A DNA stretch of 64,000 nucleotides, from contig CASWVG010000002.1 of the NCBI GenBank assembly GCA_949472775.1, forward strand, positions 62,001 through 126,000. The letters run 5' to 3'. The notes under the pieces were generated by a model. The model had not been told where the DNA came from and ran no database searches. It worked only from the letters and a program-made list of their open reading frames with translations. Both the position numbers and the translations under genes were made by a program. This stretch comes from an uncultured Lachnospiraceae bacterium (lineage in GTDB: Bacteria; Bacillota; Clostridia; Lachnospirales; Lachnospiraceae). Of the stretch, positions 18,646 to 29,194 are shown one piece after another. Each line of letters opens with the position of its first letter. Within the stretch, counting starts at the first letter, position 1.

Positions 18646-21600
18646 ATGGCGTTTGCGCATTTGCATGTCCACACAGAGTTTAGTCTTCTGGACGGTTCCA
18701 ACAAAATAAAAGAGTATGTGAGGTACGTGAAGGAGCTTGGGATGGACAGCGCGGCGATCACGGACCACGGCGTCATGTATGGTGTCGTTGATTTTTATAA
18801 GGCGGCGAAGGAGGCGGGGATCAATCCCGTGATCGGCTGCGAGGTTTATGTGGCGCCCCACTCCCGTTTCGACAGGGAGCTGACGGGCGGCGAGGACCGC
18901 TACTATCATCTGGTTCTTCTGGCGGAGAACAACACGGGCTATGCGAATCTGGTCAAGATCGTAAGCAAGGGTTTTACGGAGGGCTACTACTACAGACCGC
19001 GTGTGGATATGGAGGTGCTGGAGCAGTACCACGAAGGGCTGATCGCGCTCTCGGCATGTCTGGCGGGGGAGGTGCCCCGCTATATCCAGAAGGGCCTTGT
19101 GGACGAGGCAAAGAAAGCGGCGCTTAAATATCAGAATATTTTCGGGAAGGACAATTACTTTCTGGAATTGCAGGATCACGGGATACCGGCGCAGCAGTCG
19201 GTCAATTCCGTGCTTCTTCGCATGAGTAAAGAGCTGGACATCCCGCTTGTGGCGACCAACGACGTGCACTACACTTACGCGCAGGACGCCCAGCCACACG
19301 ACGTCCTTCTCTGTCTGCAGACGGGGAAAAAGGTGGCGGACGAGGACCGTATGCGCTATGAGGGCGGGCAGTATTATGTGAAGAGCGAGGAGGAGATGAA
19401 GGGGCTTTTCCCCTACGCGTGGGAGGCGGTGGAGAACACCCAGCGGATCGCCGACCGCTGTCACGTGGAGATTGAGTTTGGCAATTACAAGGTGCCCCGC
19501 TATGATGCGCCTGAGGGTTACGACTCATGGAGCTATCTGAACAAGCTTTGTCAGGACGGGATGAAGGAGCGCTACCCGGAGGATGACGGTACCTTGCAGG
19601 AGCGTCTGCACTATGAGCTTGACACGATTAAGAATATGGGGTTCGTCGACTACTTCCTGATCGTGTGGGATTATATCAATTTCTGTAGAGAGAACGGGAT
19701 TGCGGTAGGACCGGGCAGAGGCTCGGCGGCGGGGAGCATCGTGTCTTACTGTCTGAAAATAACCAATATTGACCCCATCAAATACAGTCTGCTCTTCGAG
19801 CGTTTTCTGAACCCGGAGCGCGTTTCCATGCCGGATATTGATGTGGACTTCTGCTTTGAGAGAAGACAGGAAGTGATTGACTATGTTGGTCAGAAATATG
19901 GCAGTGACAGGGTGGTGCAGATCGTCACTTTTGGTACGATGGCGGCGAAAGGTGTGATCCGCGATGTGGGCAGGGTGATGGATCTGCCTTACGCTTATGT
20001 GGACCGTCTCGCGAAGATGATCCCCGTTGAGCAGAATCAGGGTGTTTCCATAGACCGTGCCCTGGAGATGAATCCGGAGTTTAAAAGCCTCTATGAGGAG
20101 GACGAGCAGGTGCACAGTCTGATTGATATGTGCAGACGTCTGGAAGGGCTGCCGAGACATACTTCCATGCACGCGGCGGGCGTGGTGATCTGCCCCCGGT
20201 CGGCGGACGAGTTCGTGCCTCTTTCCAGAGGAGCCGACGGCTCCATCACCACCCAGTTTCCCATGACGACCATCGAGGAACTGGGGCTTCTCAAAATGGA
20301 TTTTCTGGGACTTCGGACATTGACGGTGATTCAGAGCGCGGTGCGGCTTGTGGAGCAGAGCAAGGGCATTGTGATAGATATTGACCAGATCGACTACGAC
20401 GACAAGGCGGTGCTCGCCTCCCTCGGAACGGGGCGGACGGACGGCGTGTTCCAGCTGGAAAGCGCCGGGATGAAAAGCTTTATGAAGGAATTAAAGCCCC
20501 AGAGTCTGGAGGATGTGATTGCGGGCATTTCCCTATATCGTCCGGGACCGATGGACTTTATTCCGAAATATATCAAGGGCAAGAACCACCCGGAGACGGT
20601 GACTTACGACTGCCCGCAGCTGGAACCGATTCTTGCGCCCACTTACGGCTGTATCGTGTATCAGGAGCAGGTGATGCAGATCGTGCGGGAGCTGGGCGGT
20701 TATACCATGGGCAGGAGCGATCTGGTGCGCCGTGCCATGAGTAAGAAAAAGCAGTATGTCATGGAGCAGGAGCGGAAAAACTTTACCTACGGGAATCCTG
20801 AGGAGGGGGTGCCCGGCTGTGTGGCGAACGGCATTGACGCGAAAGTGGCGGACCATATTTACGACACCATGATGGATTTTGCCAAGTACGCGTTCAACAA
20901 GTCCCATGCGGCATGTTACGCGGTGGTGGCATACCAGACGGCTTATATGAAGTATTATTATCCGGTGGAGTTTATGGCGGCGCTGATGACTTCTGTGATC
21001 GACAACCCGAGCAAAGTGGCGGAGTACATTATGACAAGCAGGAGCATGGGCATACAGATTCTGCCCCCGGATATCAATGTGGGTGAAAACGGGTTTTCGG
21101 TTGCGGACGGGCAGATCCGTTATGCGCTTTCCGCCATTAAGAGCGTGGGACGTCCCGTGATTGATGCGGTAGTTGCGGAGCGGGAGGCCAGAGGTCCTTA
21201 TTTGAATCTGGGGGATTTTGTGACACGAGTGACAGACCGTGACCTGAATAAGCGCATTGTGGAACATTTCATAAAAGCGGGCGCCATGGACAGCCTTGGC
21301 GGTACGAGAAAGCAGCTTTTGAGCGTGTACCTTCAAGTGATGGACGGCATTCAGCAGAACCGCAAGAACAATCTGGCGGGTCAGATTTCTCTCTTTGATA
21401 TCGCTGACGAGGCGGACAAGGTAGACTATCGGGTCAGTCTTCCCGATGTGGGCGAGTATTCCAGGGAGATGATGCTCGCTTTTGAGAAGGAAGTGCTGGG
21501 TATCTATATCAGCGGTCATCCGCTGGAGGAATACAGGGAAACGTGGAAAAAGAATATCACGAACACCACGGCGGATTTTATGCTGGATGAGGAAACCGGG

Positions 21601-22101
21601 GAGACGAGGGTTTCGGACGGCGCGAAGACCACCATCGGCGGCATGATTACGGAGAAAAAGATCAAGTACACCAAGAATGAGAAAGTGATGGCGTTTCTGC
21701 AGGTGGAGGATCTGGTGGGCTCCGTGGAGGTCATTGTTTTTCCGAGGGATTATGAGAAGTACGGCAATGCGGTGATGGAGGACAGCAAGGTCTTTATCAG
21801 GGGCAGGGTATCTGTGGAGGAGGATAAGGATGCGAAGCTGGTCTGTGAACAGATCACGACTTTTGAGCAGATGCCGAAAAAGCTCTGGATCAAATTCCCT
21901 ACAATGGAAGCGTACGAGGAGAAGAAGGATGTGCTTTTCGATATTTTGCGTGAGGCGGAGGGGACAGACAGTGTGATCATATACGTGGAAAATCCGAGGG
22001 CGAAGAACCATCTGCCGGCTAATTGGAACGTGTCGGCGCAGGCGGCGCTGATTGCGAAGCTGGAGGCGGCCTTTGGGGAGGGGAACGTAAAGGTAGTATA
22101 A
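18646..22101 (+). CDS. dnaE: DNA polymerase III subunit alpha
   Basis: PHP start MAFAHLHVHTEFSLLDGSNKIKEYV; GPGRGSAAGSIVSYCL; PDIDVDFCFERRQEVIDYV. Confidence 0.97.
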   Translation: MAFAHLHVHTEFSLLDGSNKIKEYVRYVKELGMDSAAITDHGVMYGVVDFYKAAKEAGINPVIGCEVYVAPHSRFDRELTGGEDRYYHLVLLAENNTGYANLVKIVSKGFTEGYYYRPRVDMEVLEQYHEGLIALSACLAGEVPRYIQKGLVDEAKKAALKYQNIFGKDNYFLELQDHGIPAQQSVNSVLLRMSKELDIPLVATNDVHYTYAQDAQPHDVLLCLQTGKKVADEDRMRYEGGQYYVKSEEEMKGLFPYAWEAVENTQRIADRCHVEIEFGNYKVPRYDAPEGYDSWSYLNKLCQDGMKERYPEDDGTLQERLHYELDTIKNMGFVDYFLIVWDYINFCRENGIAVGPGRGSAAGSIVSYCLKITNIDPIKYSLLFERFLNPERVSMPDIDVDFCFERRQEVIDYVGQKYGSDRVVQIVTFGTMAAKGVIRDVGRVMDLPYAYVDRLAKMIPVEQNQGVSIDRALEMNPEFKSLYEEDEQVHSLIDMCRRLEGLPRHTSMHAAGVVICPRSADEFVPLSRGADGSITTQFPMTTIEELGLLKMDFLGLRTLTVIQSAVRLVEQSKGIVIDIDQIDYDDKAVLASLGTGRTDGVFQLESAGMKSFMKELKPQSLEDVIAGISLYRPGPMDFIPKYIKGKNHPETVTYDCPQLEPILAPTYGCIVYQEQVMQIVRELGGYTMGRSDLVRRAMSKKKQYVMEQERKNFTYGNPEEGVPGCVANGIDAKVADHIYDTMMDFAKYAFNKSHAACYAVVAYQTAYMKYYYPVEFMAALMTSVIDNPSKVAEYIMTSRSMGIQILPPDINVGENGFSVADGQIRYALSAIKSVGRPVIDAVVAEREARGPYLNLGDFVTRVTDRDLNKRIVEHFIKAGAMDSLGGTRKQLLSVYLQVMDGIQQNRKNNLAGQISLFDIADEADKVDYRVSLPDVGEYSREMMLAFEKEVLGIYISGHPLEEYRETWKKNITNTTADFMLDEETGETRVSDGAKTTIGGMITEKKIKYTKNEKVMAFLQVEDLVGSVEVIVFPRDYEKYGNAVMEDSKVFIRGRVSVEEDKDAKLVCEQITTFEQMPKKLWIKFPTMEAYEEKKDVLFDILREAEGTDSVIIYVENPRAKNHLPANWNVSAQAALIAKLEAAFGEGNVKVV

Positions 22102-22146
22102 ATTGTAATACAATTTTTTAAAAAGAATATCTTTTTTCATATTTCT

Positions 22147-22175
22147 TTGCTTTTCTACACAAATAGGCGTATAAT
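22147..22175 (+). promoter_or_regulatory. Sigma-70-type promoter TTGCTT-17-TATAAT
   Basis: TTGCTT 22147-22152 and TATAAT 22170-22175 upstream of an MCP. Confidence 0.6.
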
Positions 22176-22222
22176 TTAATGTAATTACTTGTGAGATGCA
22201 AATGTGTGAAAGGAGAGGTTCT

Positions 22223-24043
22223 ATGGAAGGGAAGAGTACAAAAGAGAATAGCAGGAGAAAAGGGTTTCGAAGTCTTACGGTGATGTTGATTTTAACCATC
22301 TGCCTCATGGTGTTTGTTCCGGTTGTCGCGCTGGTTGGCCTGGGGATGTATCAGATCAGCGAATCGTCGGAGGAATCGGTGGAGTTGTATGAGACTTCCA
22401 TGACGGAAGGCTATCAGACGGAAATCAAATCCCAGGTGCAGGGAGCACTTGCGGTCATACAGAGTTACTACGATAAGAGCCAGAGCGGCGAGCTGACCGA
22501 GGAGGAAGCGCAGACGCTTGCGAGAAACGCGGTACGCGCCATGCGGTATCGGGATGACTCGTCAGGTTACCTGTGGATAGACGGGGTGGATTACACGCTG
22601 GTGGTACACCCGATTCTGACAGAGCAGGAGGGGAACAACAGGTACGACATGACAGATCAGAACGGCGTCAAGGTGACGCAGAATATCGTGGCAACCGCAC
22701 AGGCAGGCGGCGGTTACAACGAATTCTACTTCACAAAGGCGGACGGTGTGACGGTAGCGCCAAAGCTTGCGTATTCCCAACTGTTTCAGCCATGGGGCTG
22801 GGCGGTTGCCACCGGAAATTATGTGGATGACATGAACGCGCAGATTGACAGTGTGAAAGTGGGAATCAACAAAAAGTTTTCAAGTATGTTAACGATGTAT
22901 GCTGTCACGGCTGTTGTTATGCTGATTGCGGCGCTGCTTATATCCGCTCTGACAGGTGTCCGTATTACCAAGGACGTGAAGGTGTTAAATGCCAATCTGA
23001 GTCAGATTGCGGAGGGAAATTTGAAGCTGAGTATCAATCCCGGGCTTTTGCAGCGGGCAGATGAGATCGGCGCGATGGCGCGGTCCCTTGAAAATGTCCA
23101 CAAAGCTTTGACAGATATGCTTGGAAATGTGATTCACACAGGACAGAGCCTGAACCAGAGCAGTGAAAAGTTCAATGAAAAGTTTGAAAATATTTCAGAC
23201 AGCATCCGGGATACCAATCAGGCTATCGATGATCTGGCACAGGGGGCAACCAACCAGGCAAACGATACGGAGACGGTAAACGGAAAGATTGCGGAGCTTG
23301 ACAAGGTTATAGAGACGGAGAAAAATGATATTTATAAACTGGAAGAGACGGTATCTTCCATGACAGGACATTCAAAAGGCGCTTCAGAAAGTATCAGCGA
23401 ATTGGAACAGATTACAAGGACGACCATTGACACAATCAACATCGTATCTGAACAGACTAATCGAAATAACGACTCTGCTGTACATATCAATAAAGCGATA
23501 GAAATTATCAAAGGGCTTGCAAATCAGACTAATCTACTTTCACTCAATGCCAGTATAGAAGCTGCCAGAGCGGGAGAATCCGGAAGAGGATTTGCCGTGG
23601 TGGCAGAAGAGATCAGAAATCTTTCCGAAGAGTCATCCAACAATGCGCTGGAGATTGAACGGATTGTAAAGGATCTGGTCGGTAATATTGTCAGTTCGGT
23701 CAGCAAAATGAATGAAGTGATGGCTAACGTGCAGAAACAGCAGAAGTGTCTGCAGGATACAAGGGAGGCGTTCGACCGCCTGACGGAAGAAGTTTCTCTC
23801 GTAGGGGATGTGAGCAGTGAGATCAATGAGCAGACACAGATTCTCGACAGGCTGAAAGGGATTGTGACTGATTCAGTCAACAGTCTTGCCAGCGTGGTGG
23901 AAGAAAACGCGGCATCTACCGAGGAGACAAGTGCAGGTATGACGCTTCTGTCAGATACCATCGCGGAATGCACGGAGGATACTTTCCACCTGGTTGAGCT
24001 GAGCCACCTGTTGAATGAACAGGCAAGTAAATTCCAACTGTAG
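22223..24043 (+). CDS. Methyl-accepting chemotaxis protein with single-Cache-like sensor
   Basis: Cache-like [22 protein letters not shown]...[61 protein letters not shown]. Confidence 0.93.
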   Translation: MEGKSTKENSRRKGFRSLTVMLILTICLMVFVPVVALVGLGMYQISESSEESVELYETSMTEGYQTEIKSQVQGALAVIQSYYDKSQSGELTEEEAQTLARNAVRAMRYRDDSSGYLWIDGVDYTLVVHPILTEQEGNNRYDMTDQNGVKVTQNIVATAQAGGGYNEFYFTKADGVTVAPKLAYSQLFQPWGWAVATGNYVDDMNAQIDSVKVGINKKFSSMLTMYAVTAVVMLIAALLISALTGVRITKDVKVLNANLSQIAEGNLKLSINPGLLQRADEIGAMARSLENVHKALTDMLGNVIHTGQSLNQSSEKFNEKFENISDSIRDTNQAIDDLAQGATNQANDTETVNGKIAELDKVIETEKNDIYKLEETVSSMTGHSKGASESISELEQITRTTIDTINIVSEQTNRNNDSAVHINKAIEIIKGLANQTNLLSLNASIEAARAGESGRGFAVVAEEIRNLSEESSNNALEIERIVKDLVGNIVSSVSKMNEVMANVQKQQKCLQDTREAFDRLTEEVSLVGDVSSEINEQTQILDRLKGIVTDSVNSLASVVEENAASTEETSAGMTLLSDTIAECTEDTFHLVELSHLLNEQASKFQL

Positions 24044-24131
24044 GACGGATAAAAAACGTTGAAAATCCTCTGCCGATAATGTAAAATACTATTAGAATTT
24101 TAGAAAAAACAGGAAAGGCATGGGTATCGGT

Positions 24132-25100
24132 ATGGCGAAGCAGATCAAAACTATCGGCGTGCTGACCAGCGGGGGAGACGCGCCGGGTATGAATGCGGCG
24201 ATCCGCGCGGTGGTCAGAAAAGGAATCGCTAACGGGGTCAAAGTGAAAGGGATTAAGAAGGGATATCAAGGCCTCCTGAATGAAGAAATCATCGACATGG
24301 AGAAATGGACGGTATCAGACACGATCCAGCGCGGTGGTACGATTCTTGGCACGGCACGCTGCCACGAGTTCCGCACGGATGAGGGACAGCAGAAGGGCGC
24401 GGATATCTGCCATAAGCACGGCATCGACGGCCTTGTGGTAATTGGCGGTGACGGTTCCTACCGCGGTGCGCAGGCACTGTCGAGACACGGCATCAACACC
24501 ATCGGCATACCGGGAACGATTGACCTGGATATCGCCTGCACAGAGTACACCATCGGTTTTGATACGGCGATCAATACGGCGATGCAGGCCATTGATAAGG
24601 TAAGGGACACCTCGTCCTCCCACGAGCGGTGCAGTATCATTGAGGTTATGGGCAGGAACGCGGGATATATCGCGCTCTGGTGTGGTATTTCCAACGGCGC
24701 GGAAGACATTCTTCTCCCGGAGAAGTACGATTACAACGAACAGCAGATCATCAATAATATCATCGCCAACAGGAAAAAGGGCAAGACCCACCATCTGATC
24801 ATAAACGCGGAGGGCATCGGTCACTCCACTTCCATGGCGAGACGAATCGAGGCGGCTACGGGCATTGAGACGAGAGCGACGATTCTTGGATACATGCAGC
24901 GCGGCGGTTCACCTACCTGTAAAGACCGTTATTATGCTTCGATTATGGGTTGTTATGCGGCGGATATCCTCTGCGAGGGTAAGACGAACCGGGTGGTCGG
25001 TTACCAGCACGGCGAGTTTATGGACTTCGATATCGAGGAGGCGCTGAACATGGAGAAGGGGATTCCGGATTATCCCTACGAAATGTCGAAGATATTATAA
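24132..25100 (+). CDS. pfkA: ATP-type 6-phosphofructokinase
   Basis: IGVLTSGGDAPGMNAAIRAVVRKG, IGGDGSYRGAQAL, GTIDLDIACTEYTIGFDTA, IEVMGRNAGYIAL, GYMQRGGSPTCKDR. Confidence 0.92.
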   Translation: MAKQIKTIGVLTSGGDAPGMNAAIRAVVRKGIANGVKVKGIKKGYQGLLNEEIIDMEKWTVSDTIQRGGTILGTARCHEFRTDEGQQKGADICHKHGIDGLVVIGGDGSYRGAQALSRHGINTIGIPGTIDLDIACTEYTIGFDTAINTAMQAIDKVRDTSSSHERCSIIEVMGRNAGYIALWCGISNGAEDILLPEKYDYNEQQIINNIIANRKKGKTHHLIINAEGIGHSTSMARRIEAATGIETRATILGYMQRGGSPTCKDRYYASIMGCYAADILCEGKTNRVVGYQHGEFMDFDIEEALNMEKGIPDYPYEMSKIL

Positions 25101-25152
25101 TTGCGGGGCGTTGGCCTGGGAGTGTGGAAACATTAGAAAATATGGAGTTTGG

Positions 25153-25190
25153 ATTTCCCCGTGGATGGACACGTCTGCGGGGATTTTCTT
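25153..25190 (+). terminator. Intrinsic terminator after pfkA
   Basis: TTTCCCCG...CGGGGATTTTCTTTCT. Confidence 0.6.
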
Positions 25191-25225
25191 TCTTATACGC
25201 ACGCCCGTGCCGGATGGAGGAAACA

Positions 25226-26020
25226 ATGATTACAAGTATGCATAACAAAGCCGTAAAAGAGGTGGTAGCTCTGCTCGGAAAGAAGAGAGAACGGGAAAGA
25301 CAGGGTCTCTTCGTGGTGGAGGGTGGGAAAATGTTCGGCGAAGCCCCGGCGGAATGGATCAGCCGGGTGTATCTTGCGCAGAGCGCCGAAAAGGAAATGT
25401 ACGCGCAGTATGGGGATAAACTGTCCGGGCTTCCCTGCGAGATTGTGGCGGATGAGGTGTTTGCTAAAATGTCGGACACGGTGACACCGCAGGGCATTCT
25501 CTGCCTTGTACGGCAGCGGCGCTATCATATAGAAGAAACGCTGCGGGACGCAGATGAAAAACGCATGTTATTTATCATACTGGAGGATATACAGGATCCG
25601 GGAAATCTTGGCACCATCTTTCGGACGGCGGAGGCAGCAGGCGTGGACTGTGTGATTATGAGCAGCCGGACTGCGGACATCTACAATCCCAAGACCATCC
25701 GTTCCACAATGGGGGCGGTTTACCGGGTACCTTTTCTCTACACGGAGGATATCTCTTCCGTCATAGAGATGCTGCGGGAGCGGGGGACGACGGTTTACGC
25801 GGCGCATCTGGGGGCACATAACTTTTATGACGCGTATGACTACCAAAAAAGCACAGCGTTTCTGATTGGGAACGAGGCGAATGGTCTACGGGATGAGACG
25901 GCGGGATGCGCGGATGCGCTTATTGGCATTCCCATGGAGGGAAAGGTGGAATCTTTAAATGCAGCCGTAGCTTCTTCAATTCTGCTTTATGAAGCATATC
26001 GGCAGAGAAGAAACGGATAA
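25226..26020 (+). CDS. TrmH/SpoU family RNA 2'-O-methyltransferase
   Basis: RQGLFVVEGGKMFGEA, ILEDIQDPGNLGTIFRTAEAAGVD, TMGAVYRVPF, IPMEGKVESLNAAVASSILLYE. Confidence 0.93.
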   Translation: MITSMHNKAVKEVVALLGKKRERERQGLFVVEGGKMFGEAPAEWISRVYLAQSAEKEMYAQYGDKLSGLPCEIVADEVFAKMSDTVTPQGILCLVRQRRYHIEETLRDADEKRMLFIILEDIQDPGNLGTIFRTAEAAGVDCVIMSSRTADIYNPKTIRSTMGAVYRVPFLYTEDISSVIEMLRERGTTVYAAHLGAHNFYDAYDYQKSTAFLIGNEANGLRDETAGCADALIGIPMEGKVESLNAAVASSILLYEAYRQRRNG

Positions 26021-26032
26021 ATCATGATTTAA

Positions 26033-26257
26033 CAATTAAATACGACCTGGATTTTCATCTGTAGCCCACAATGGCAGGGAAATCTGAAAACCCTTCTGCA
26101 GGCAAGGCTGTCTTTTGACAATAACACGCGTTATCAATGGGAAAGCCTGGAAAATATCAATGAATCAGAAGGAGGGATATCTGCCGGATGGACAGAGAAA
26201 AAACAGGGGTTTTTTTATGAACTGGTTTCTGGGGACAAAGAGAAAAGTTATATATAA
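26033..26257 (+). pseudogene. Start-less open frame, possible remnant of a gene 3' end
   Basis: Uninterrupted frame QLNTTWIFICSPQWQGNLKTLLQARLSFDNNTRYQWESLENINESEGGISAGWTEKKQGFFYELVSGDKEKSYI* with no ATG/GTG/TTG. Confidence 0.45.
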
Positions 26258-26328
26258 ATTTAAAGTTATAGTTGTGTTACATGGTGGCGGATAAACGAAA
26301 GCTGACCGGGAAAGGAAGGGGACGGTGT

Positions 26329-27123
26329 ATGAAAATCGGATTTATCGGACTTGGAAATATGGCGCGTGCCATAATTGGCGGTATGCTGGAGCAGGGGATT
26401 GTGTTTGCGGAGGAGATCTGCGGCAGCGCGAAAACACAGAAGACGCGTGATGCGGTCCGGGAGCAGTTTGGTATTGATGTGAAGGCATCCAACGCGGCGG
26501 TGGCGGAGGAGGCACAGACATTGATTCTGGCGGTGAAACCGCAGTATCTGGCGGGGGTGATTGCGGAGATCAAAGACGCGGTACAGCCGGACACACTGAT
26601 TATCAGCATTGCGGCCGGCAAAACAATAGAATGGCTGGAGCATGCTTTTGGAAGAAGAGTGAAAATGGTGCGCTGTATGCCGAATACCCCGGCGCTTGTG
26701 GGGGAGGGCTGCACGGGTGTCTGTGTAAACGGCGCAGTATCTGAGGAGGAGACGAAGTACAGCCTCCGGCTGATGGGGAGTTTCGGGAAGGCAAGTCTGG
26801 TGGAGGAGCGGCTGATGGACGCCGTGGGGGCGGTGAGCGGTTCTTCTCCGGCCTACGTGTTCCTTTTCATAGAAGCTATGGCTGACGCGGGCGTGGCTGC
26901 GGGTATGCCAAGAGCGCAGGCTTATGAGTTTGCGGCTCAGGCGGTATACGGAAGTGCGAAGCTTGTGCTGGAGACGGGGAAACATCCCGGCGAGTTAAAG
27001 GATATGGTATGTTCTCCGGGGGGCACCACGATAGAAGGCCTTCGCGTGTTGGAGGAAGCCGGTTTCCGTGGCGCGGTGATGGACGCGCTGCTGGCGGCGG
27101 TGGAGAAGTCCGGAAAACTGTAG
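26329..27123 (+). CDS. proC: Pyrroline-5-carboxylate reductase
   Basis: MKIGFIGLGNMARAIIGGML, RCMPNTPALVGEGCTGV, SGSSPAYVFLFIEAMADAGVAAGMPR, CSPGGTTIEGL. Confidence 0.96.
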   Translation: MKIGFIGLGNMARAIIGGMLEQGIVFAEEICGSAKTQKTRDAVREQFGIDVKASNAAVAEEAQTLILAVKPQYLAGVIAEIKDAVQPDTLIISIAAGKTIEWLEHAFGRRVKMVRCMPNTPALVGEGCTGVCVNGAVSEEETKYSLRLMGSFGKASLVEERLMDAVGAVSGSSPAYVFLFIEAMADAGVAAGMPRAQAYEFAAQAVYGSAKLVLETGKHPGELKDMVCSPGGTTIEGLRVLEEAGFRGAVMDALLAAVEKSGKL

Positions 27124-27278
27124 TTTAGGGCTGCGAAACAGCGGAGAGCGCCGGAGGTGTGAATGGCGTGATCTGAACGGCGGCAGATTGTCGCGCCAGG
27201 ATTGTGTCGGAACATCTTGTGCTTTGTAAAAAAATAGTAACAAAATATAGAGATAAAACAGGACCAAATTGTATAAAC

Positions 27279-27307
27279 TTGACAAAGAATAGGCGTTTTG
27301 CTAAAAT
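27279..27307 (+). promoter_or_regulatory. Sigma-70-type promoter TTGACA-17-TAAAAT
   Basis: TTGACA 27279-27284, 17-nt spacer, TAAAAT 27302-27307. Confidence 0.75.
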
Positions 27308-27415
27308 AATCCATATTTAACCGAATTGTAACAATTTTGTAACAATCTTTATCTTTTTCGGTTTATAGGAAATCATAATATTTTTTATATTTTCTGTATG
27401 GATGAAGATGGAGGG

Positions 27416-28483
27416 ATGTTTATGCGGAAAGGGTATAGACTTCTGATCGCCGGGTTGATTCTTGGGTTATGTTTATGCGGTATGGCTCTGGATGTACATG
27501 CCACCAACAGAAGCGAGTGTCTGGATTCGATGAACGCTGGAGTGGCACAGATTGTAGATCCGACGGGAAAAGCTGCGAACGAGGATGCACTCCGGGAACT
27601 GACAGAAGTGTCAGAAGCAAACGGCGCGGAGCGGGAGACAGATCTGGTGATGGCTAACGTACAGGTGGCGATGAACGTGCGCGCGGAGGCTGACGGGGAA
27701 TCTGAAAAGGTTGGTCTCCTGTATAAGGATTGCGGCGGCAGAATATTGGAGAGAAAAGACGGCTGGACAAGACTCCGCAGCGGGGATCTTGTGGGCTGGG
27801 CGAGCGACGAGTATCTGCTTTTTGGCGAGGATGCGGAGCTGCTGGCGAATGATGTGGGAAACCTCATCGTGCAGATTGAGACGGATACGCTCTGCGTGAG
27901 GAAAGATCCCGAGGCGGAAGCGGAGGCGGTCGGCTTTATTCCACGCGACGAGGAGCTTGAGATCATCGAGGTGCTGGATGAAGACTGGATCAGCGTGGAT
28001 TACGAGGGCGAAACAGGCTACGTTTCGGCGGAGTATGTGGACATTGACTTCCATATTGACGAGGGCGAGACGCTGGTAGCCATTCAGAAGAGAGAAGAGG
28101 AAGAGCGTAAGGCGAAACTGACGGCAAACAGAGGTGCTGTGGTGGTGGGAGGAGACGACACCAGACTGCTGGCGGCATTGATTTACTGTGAGGCGGGAAT
28201 CGAGACTTACAACGGAAAACTGGCGGTAGGTGCGGTGGTTATGAACCGTGTCAGAAGCGCGGCTTATCCGAATACAATATCGGGCGTTATTTTTGCATCG
28301 GGACAGTTTACGCCCGCACTCAACGGCAAAGTGGCAAGAGTTTACGGCGGCGATATTCCGGAAAGCTGCTGGGAGGCGGCAAGGGCTGCGATCAACGGGG
28401 AGACAAACGTGGGCGATGCGACGCATTTCCGCCGCGCCGGCAACCACGAGGGCCTGCTCATCGACAGGCAGGTATTCTGGTAA
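27416..28483 (+). CDS. Cell wall hydrolase (SleB/CwlJ-type Hydrolase_2) with two SH3-like domains
   Basis: VAMNVRAEADGESEKVGLLYK and DTLCVRKDPEAEAEAVGFI SH3 repeats; LLAALIYCEAGIETYNGKLAVGAVVMNRVRSAAYPNTISGVIFASGQFTP...ATHFRRAGNHEGLLIDRQVFW. Confidence 0.9.
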   Translation: MFMRKGYRLLIAGLILGLCLCGMALDVHATNRSECLDSMNAGVAQIVDPTGKAANEDALRELTEVSEANGAERETDLVMANVQVAMNVRAEADGESEKVGLLYKDCGGRILERKDGWTRLRSGDLVGWASDEYLLFGEDAELLANDVGNLIVQIETDTLCVRKDPEAEAEAVGFIPRDEELEIIEVLDEDWISVDYEGETGYVSAEYVDIDFHIDEGETLVAIQKREEEERKAKLTANRGAVVVGGDDTRLLAALIYCEAGIETYNGKLAVGAVVMNRVRSAAYPNTISGVIFASGQFTPALNGKVARVYGGDIPESCWEAARAAINGETNVGDATHFRRAGNHEGLLIDRQVFW

Positions 28484-28660
28484 CAATGTAAGATGCAGTG
28501 GAGAGAAGCGAAGATGCGATTTTGTAAATGAGAGTGACCGGAACGAAAGAAGTGTTAGTCCTTGCCACATTGGGAATAATATGAGATAATGTAATGAGCA
28601 AACGTCCGATGTAATCGGACAGAAAGCGCGAAGTGCGTGTTTGCGAGTGCTACGTTGGCA
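28484..28660 (+). repeat. Structured intergenic element (possible dispersed intergenic repeat)
   Basis: CAATGT/ACATTG outer pairing, then GCAAAC[GTCCGATgtaATCGGAC]agaaa[GCGCgaaGTGC]gtGTTTGC three-way junction. Confidence 0.45.
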
Positions 28661-28673
28661 TCAAGGAGGGAAC

Positions 28674-29135
28674 ATGATGGAGATACAGGCGTTAAACATG
28701 ACGGTGGTCTGGCTGGTCATCCTTGTGGCGTTGGTAGTGACAGAACTGCTGACGATGGGACTTACCACCGTCTGGTTCGCGGGTGGTGCGCTTGCAGCCA
28801 CACTGGCTTCCTTGCTGCATCTGCCGGTTATTGTACAGATTATACTGTTTCTTGTGGTTTCTGCGCTGCTCTTGTATTTTACAAGACCGATTGCGGTGAA
28901 GTATTTTAACAAGGACCGGGTGCGCACGAACGCGGAAAGCCTTGTGGGGCGGCAGGCGATCGTAATTAGCGAAATAGATAATCTGCAGGGCATCGGGCAG
29001 GTGAATGTGGGCGGTATGGAATGGTCCGCGCGGACAAAGACGGACGGGGAGAAACTGCCTGTGGGAGCCGTGGTGATTGTGCTTGCCATCAACGGCGTGA
29101 AACTGATTGTAGAGGAAAAGAAAGAGATGCAGTGA
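28674..29135 (+). CDS. NfeD-like membrane protein
   Basis: Three TM segments followed by OB-fold NAESLVGRQAIVISEIDNLQGIGQVNVGGMEWSARTKTDGEKLPVGAVVIVLAINGVKLIVE. Confidence 0.9.
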   Translation: MMEIQALNMTVVWLVILVALVVTELLTMGLTTVWFAGGALAATLASLLHLPVIVQIILFLVVSALLLYFTRPIAVKYFNKDRVRTNAESLVGRQAIVISEIDNLQGIGQVNVGGMEWSARTKTDGEKLPVGAVVIVLAINGVKLIVEEKKEMQ

Positions 29136-29194
29136 CTGCCGGTGAAGATACCGGACAGTTATGAGATGTAAATGCTCTCGGAAATGGAGAAGAA

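Noticed and set aside
20533-22308. 591-codon minus-strand ORF opposite dnaE, and many other long antisense ORFs (e.g. 10764-11771, 12439-13491, 42921-44114, 55929-57233)
   Set aside because: They mirror strongly supported + strand genes and have His/Arg/Leu-rich, low-complexity translations typical of antisense frames in codon-biased genes.
24050-24079. GCCGATAA at 24072-24079 as a sigma-28 (FliA) promoter
   Set aside because: The upstream TAAA is 18 nt rather than about 15 nt away, and the downstream gene is pfkA; probably chance.
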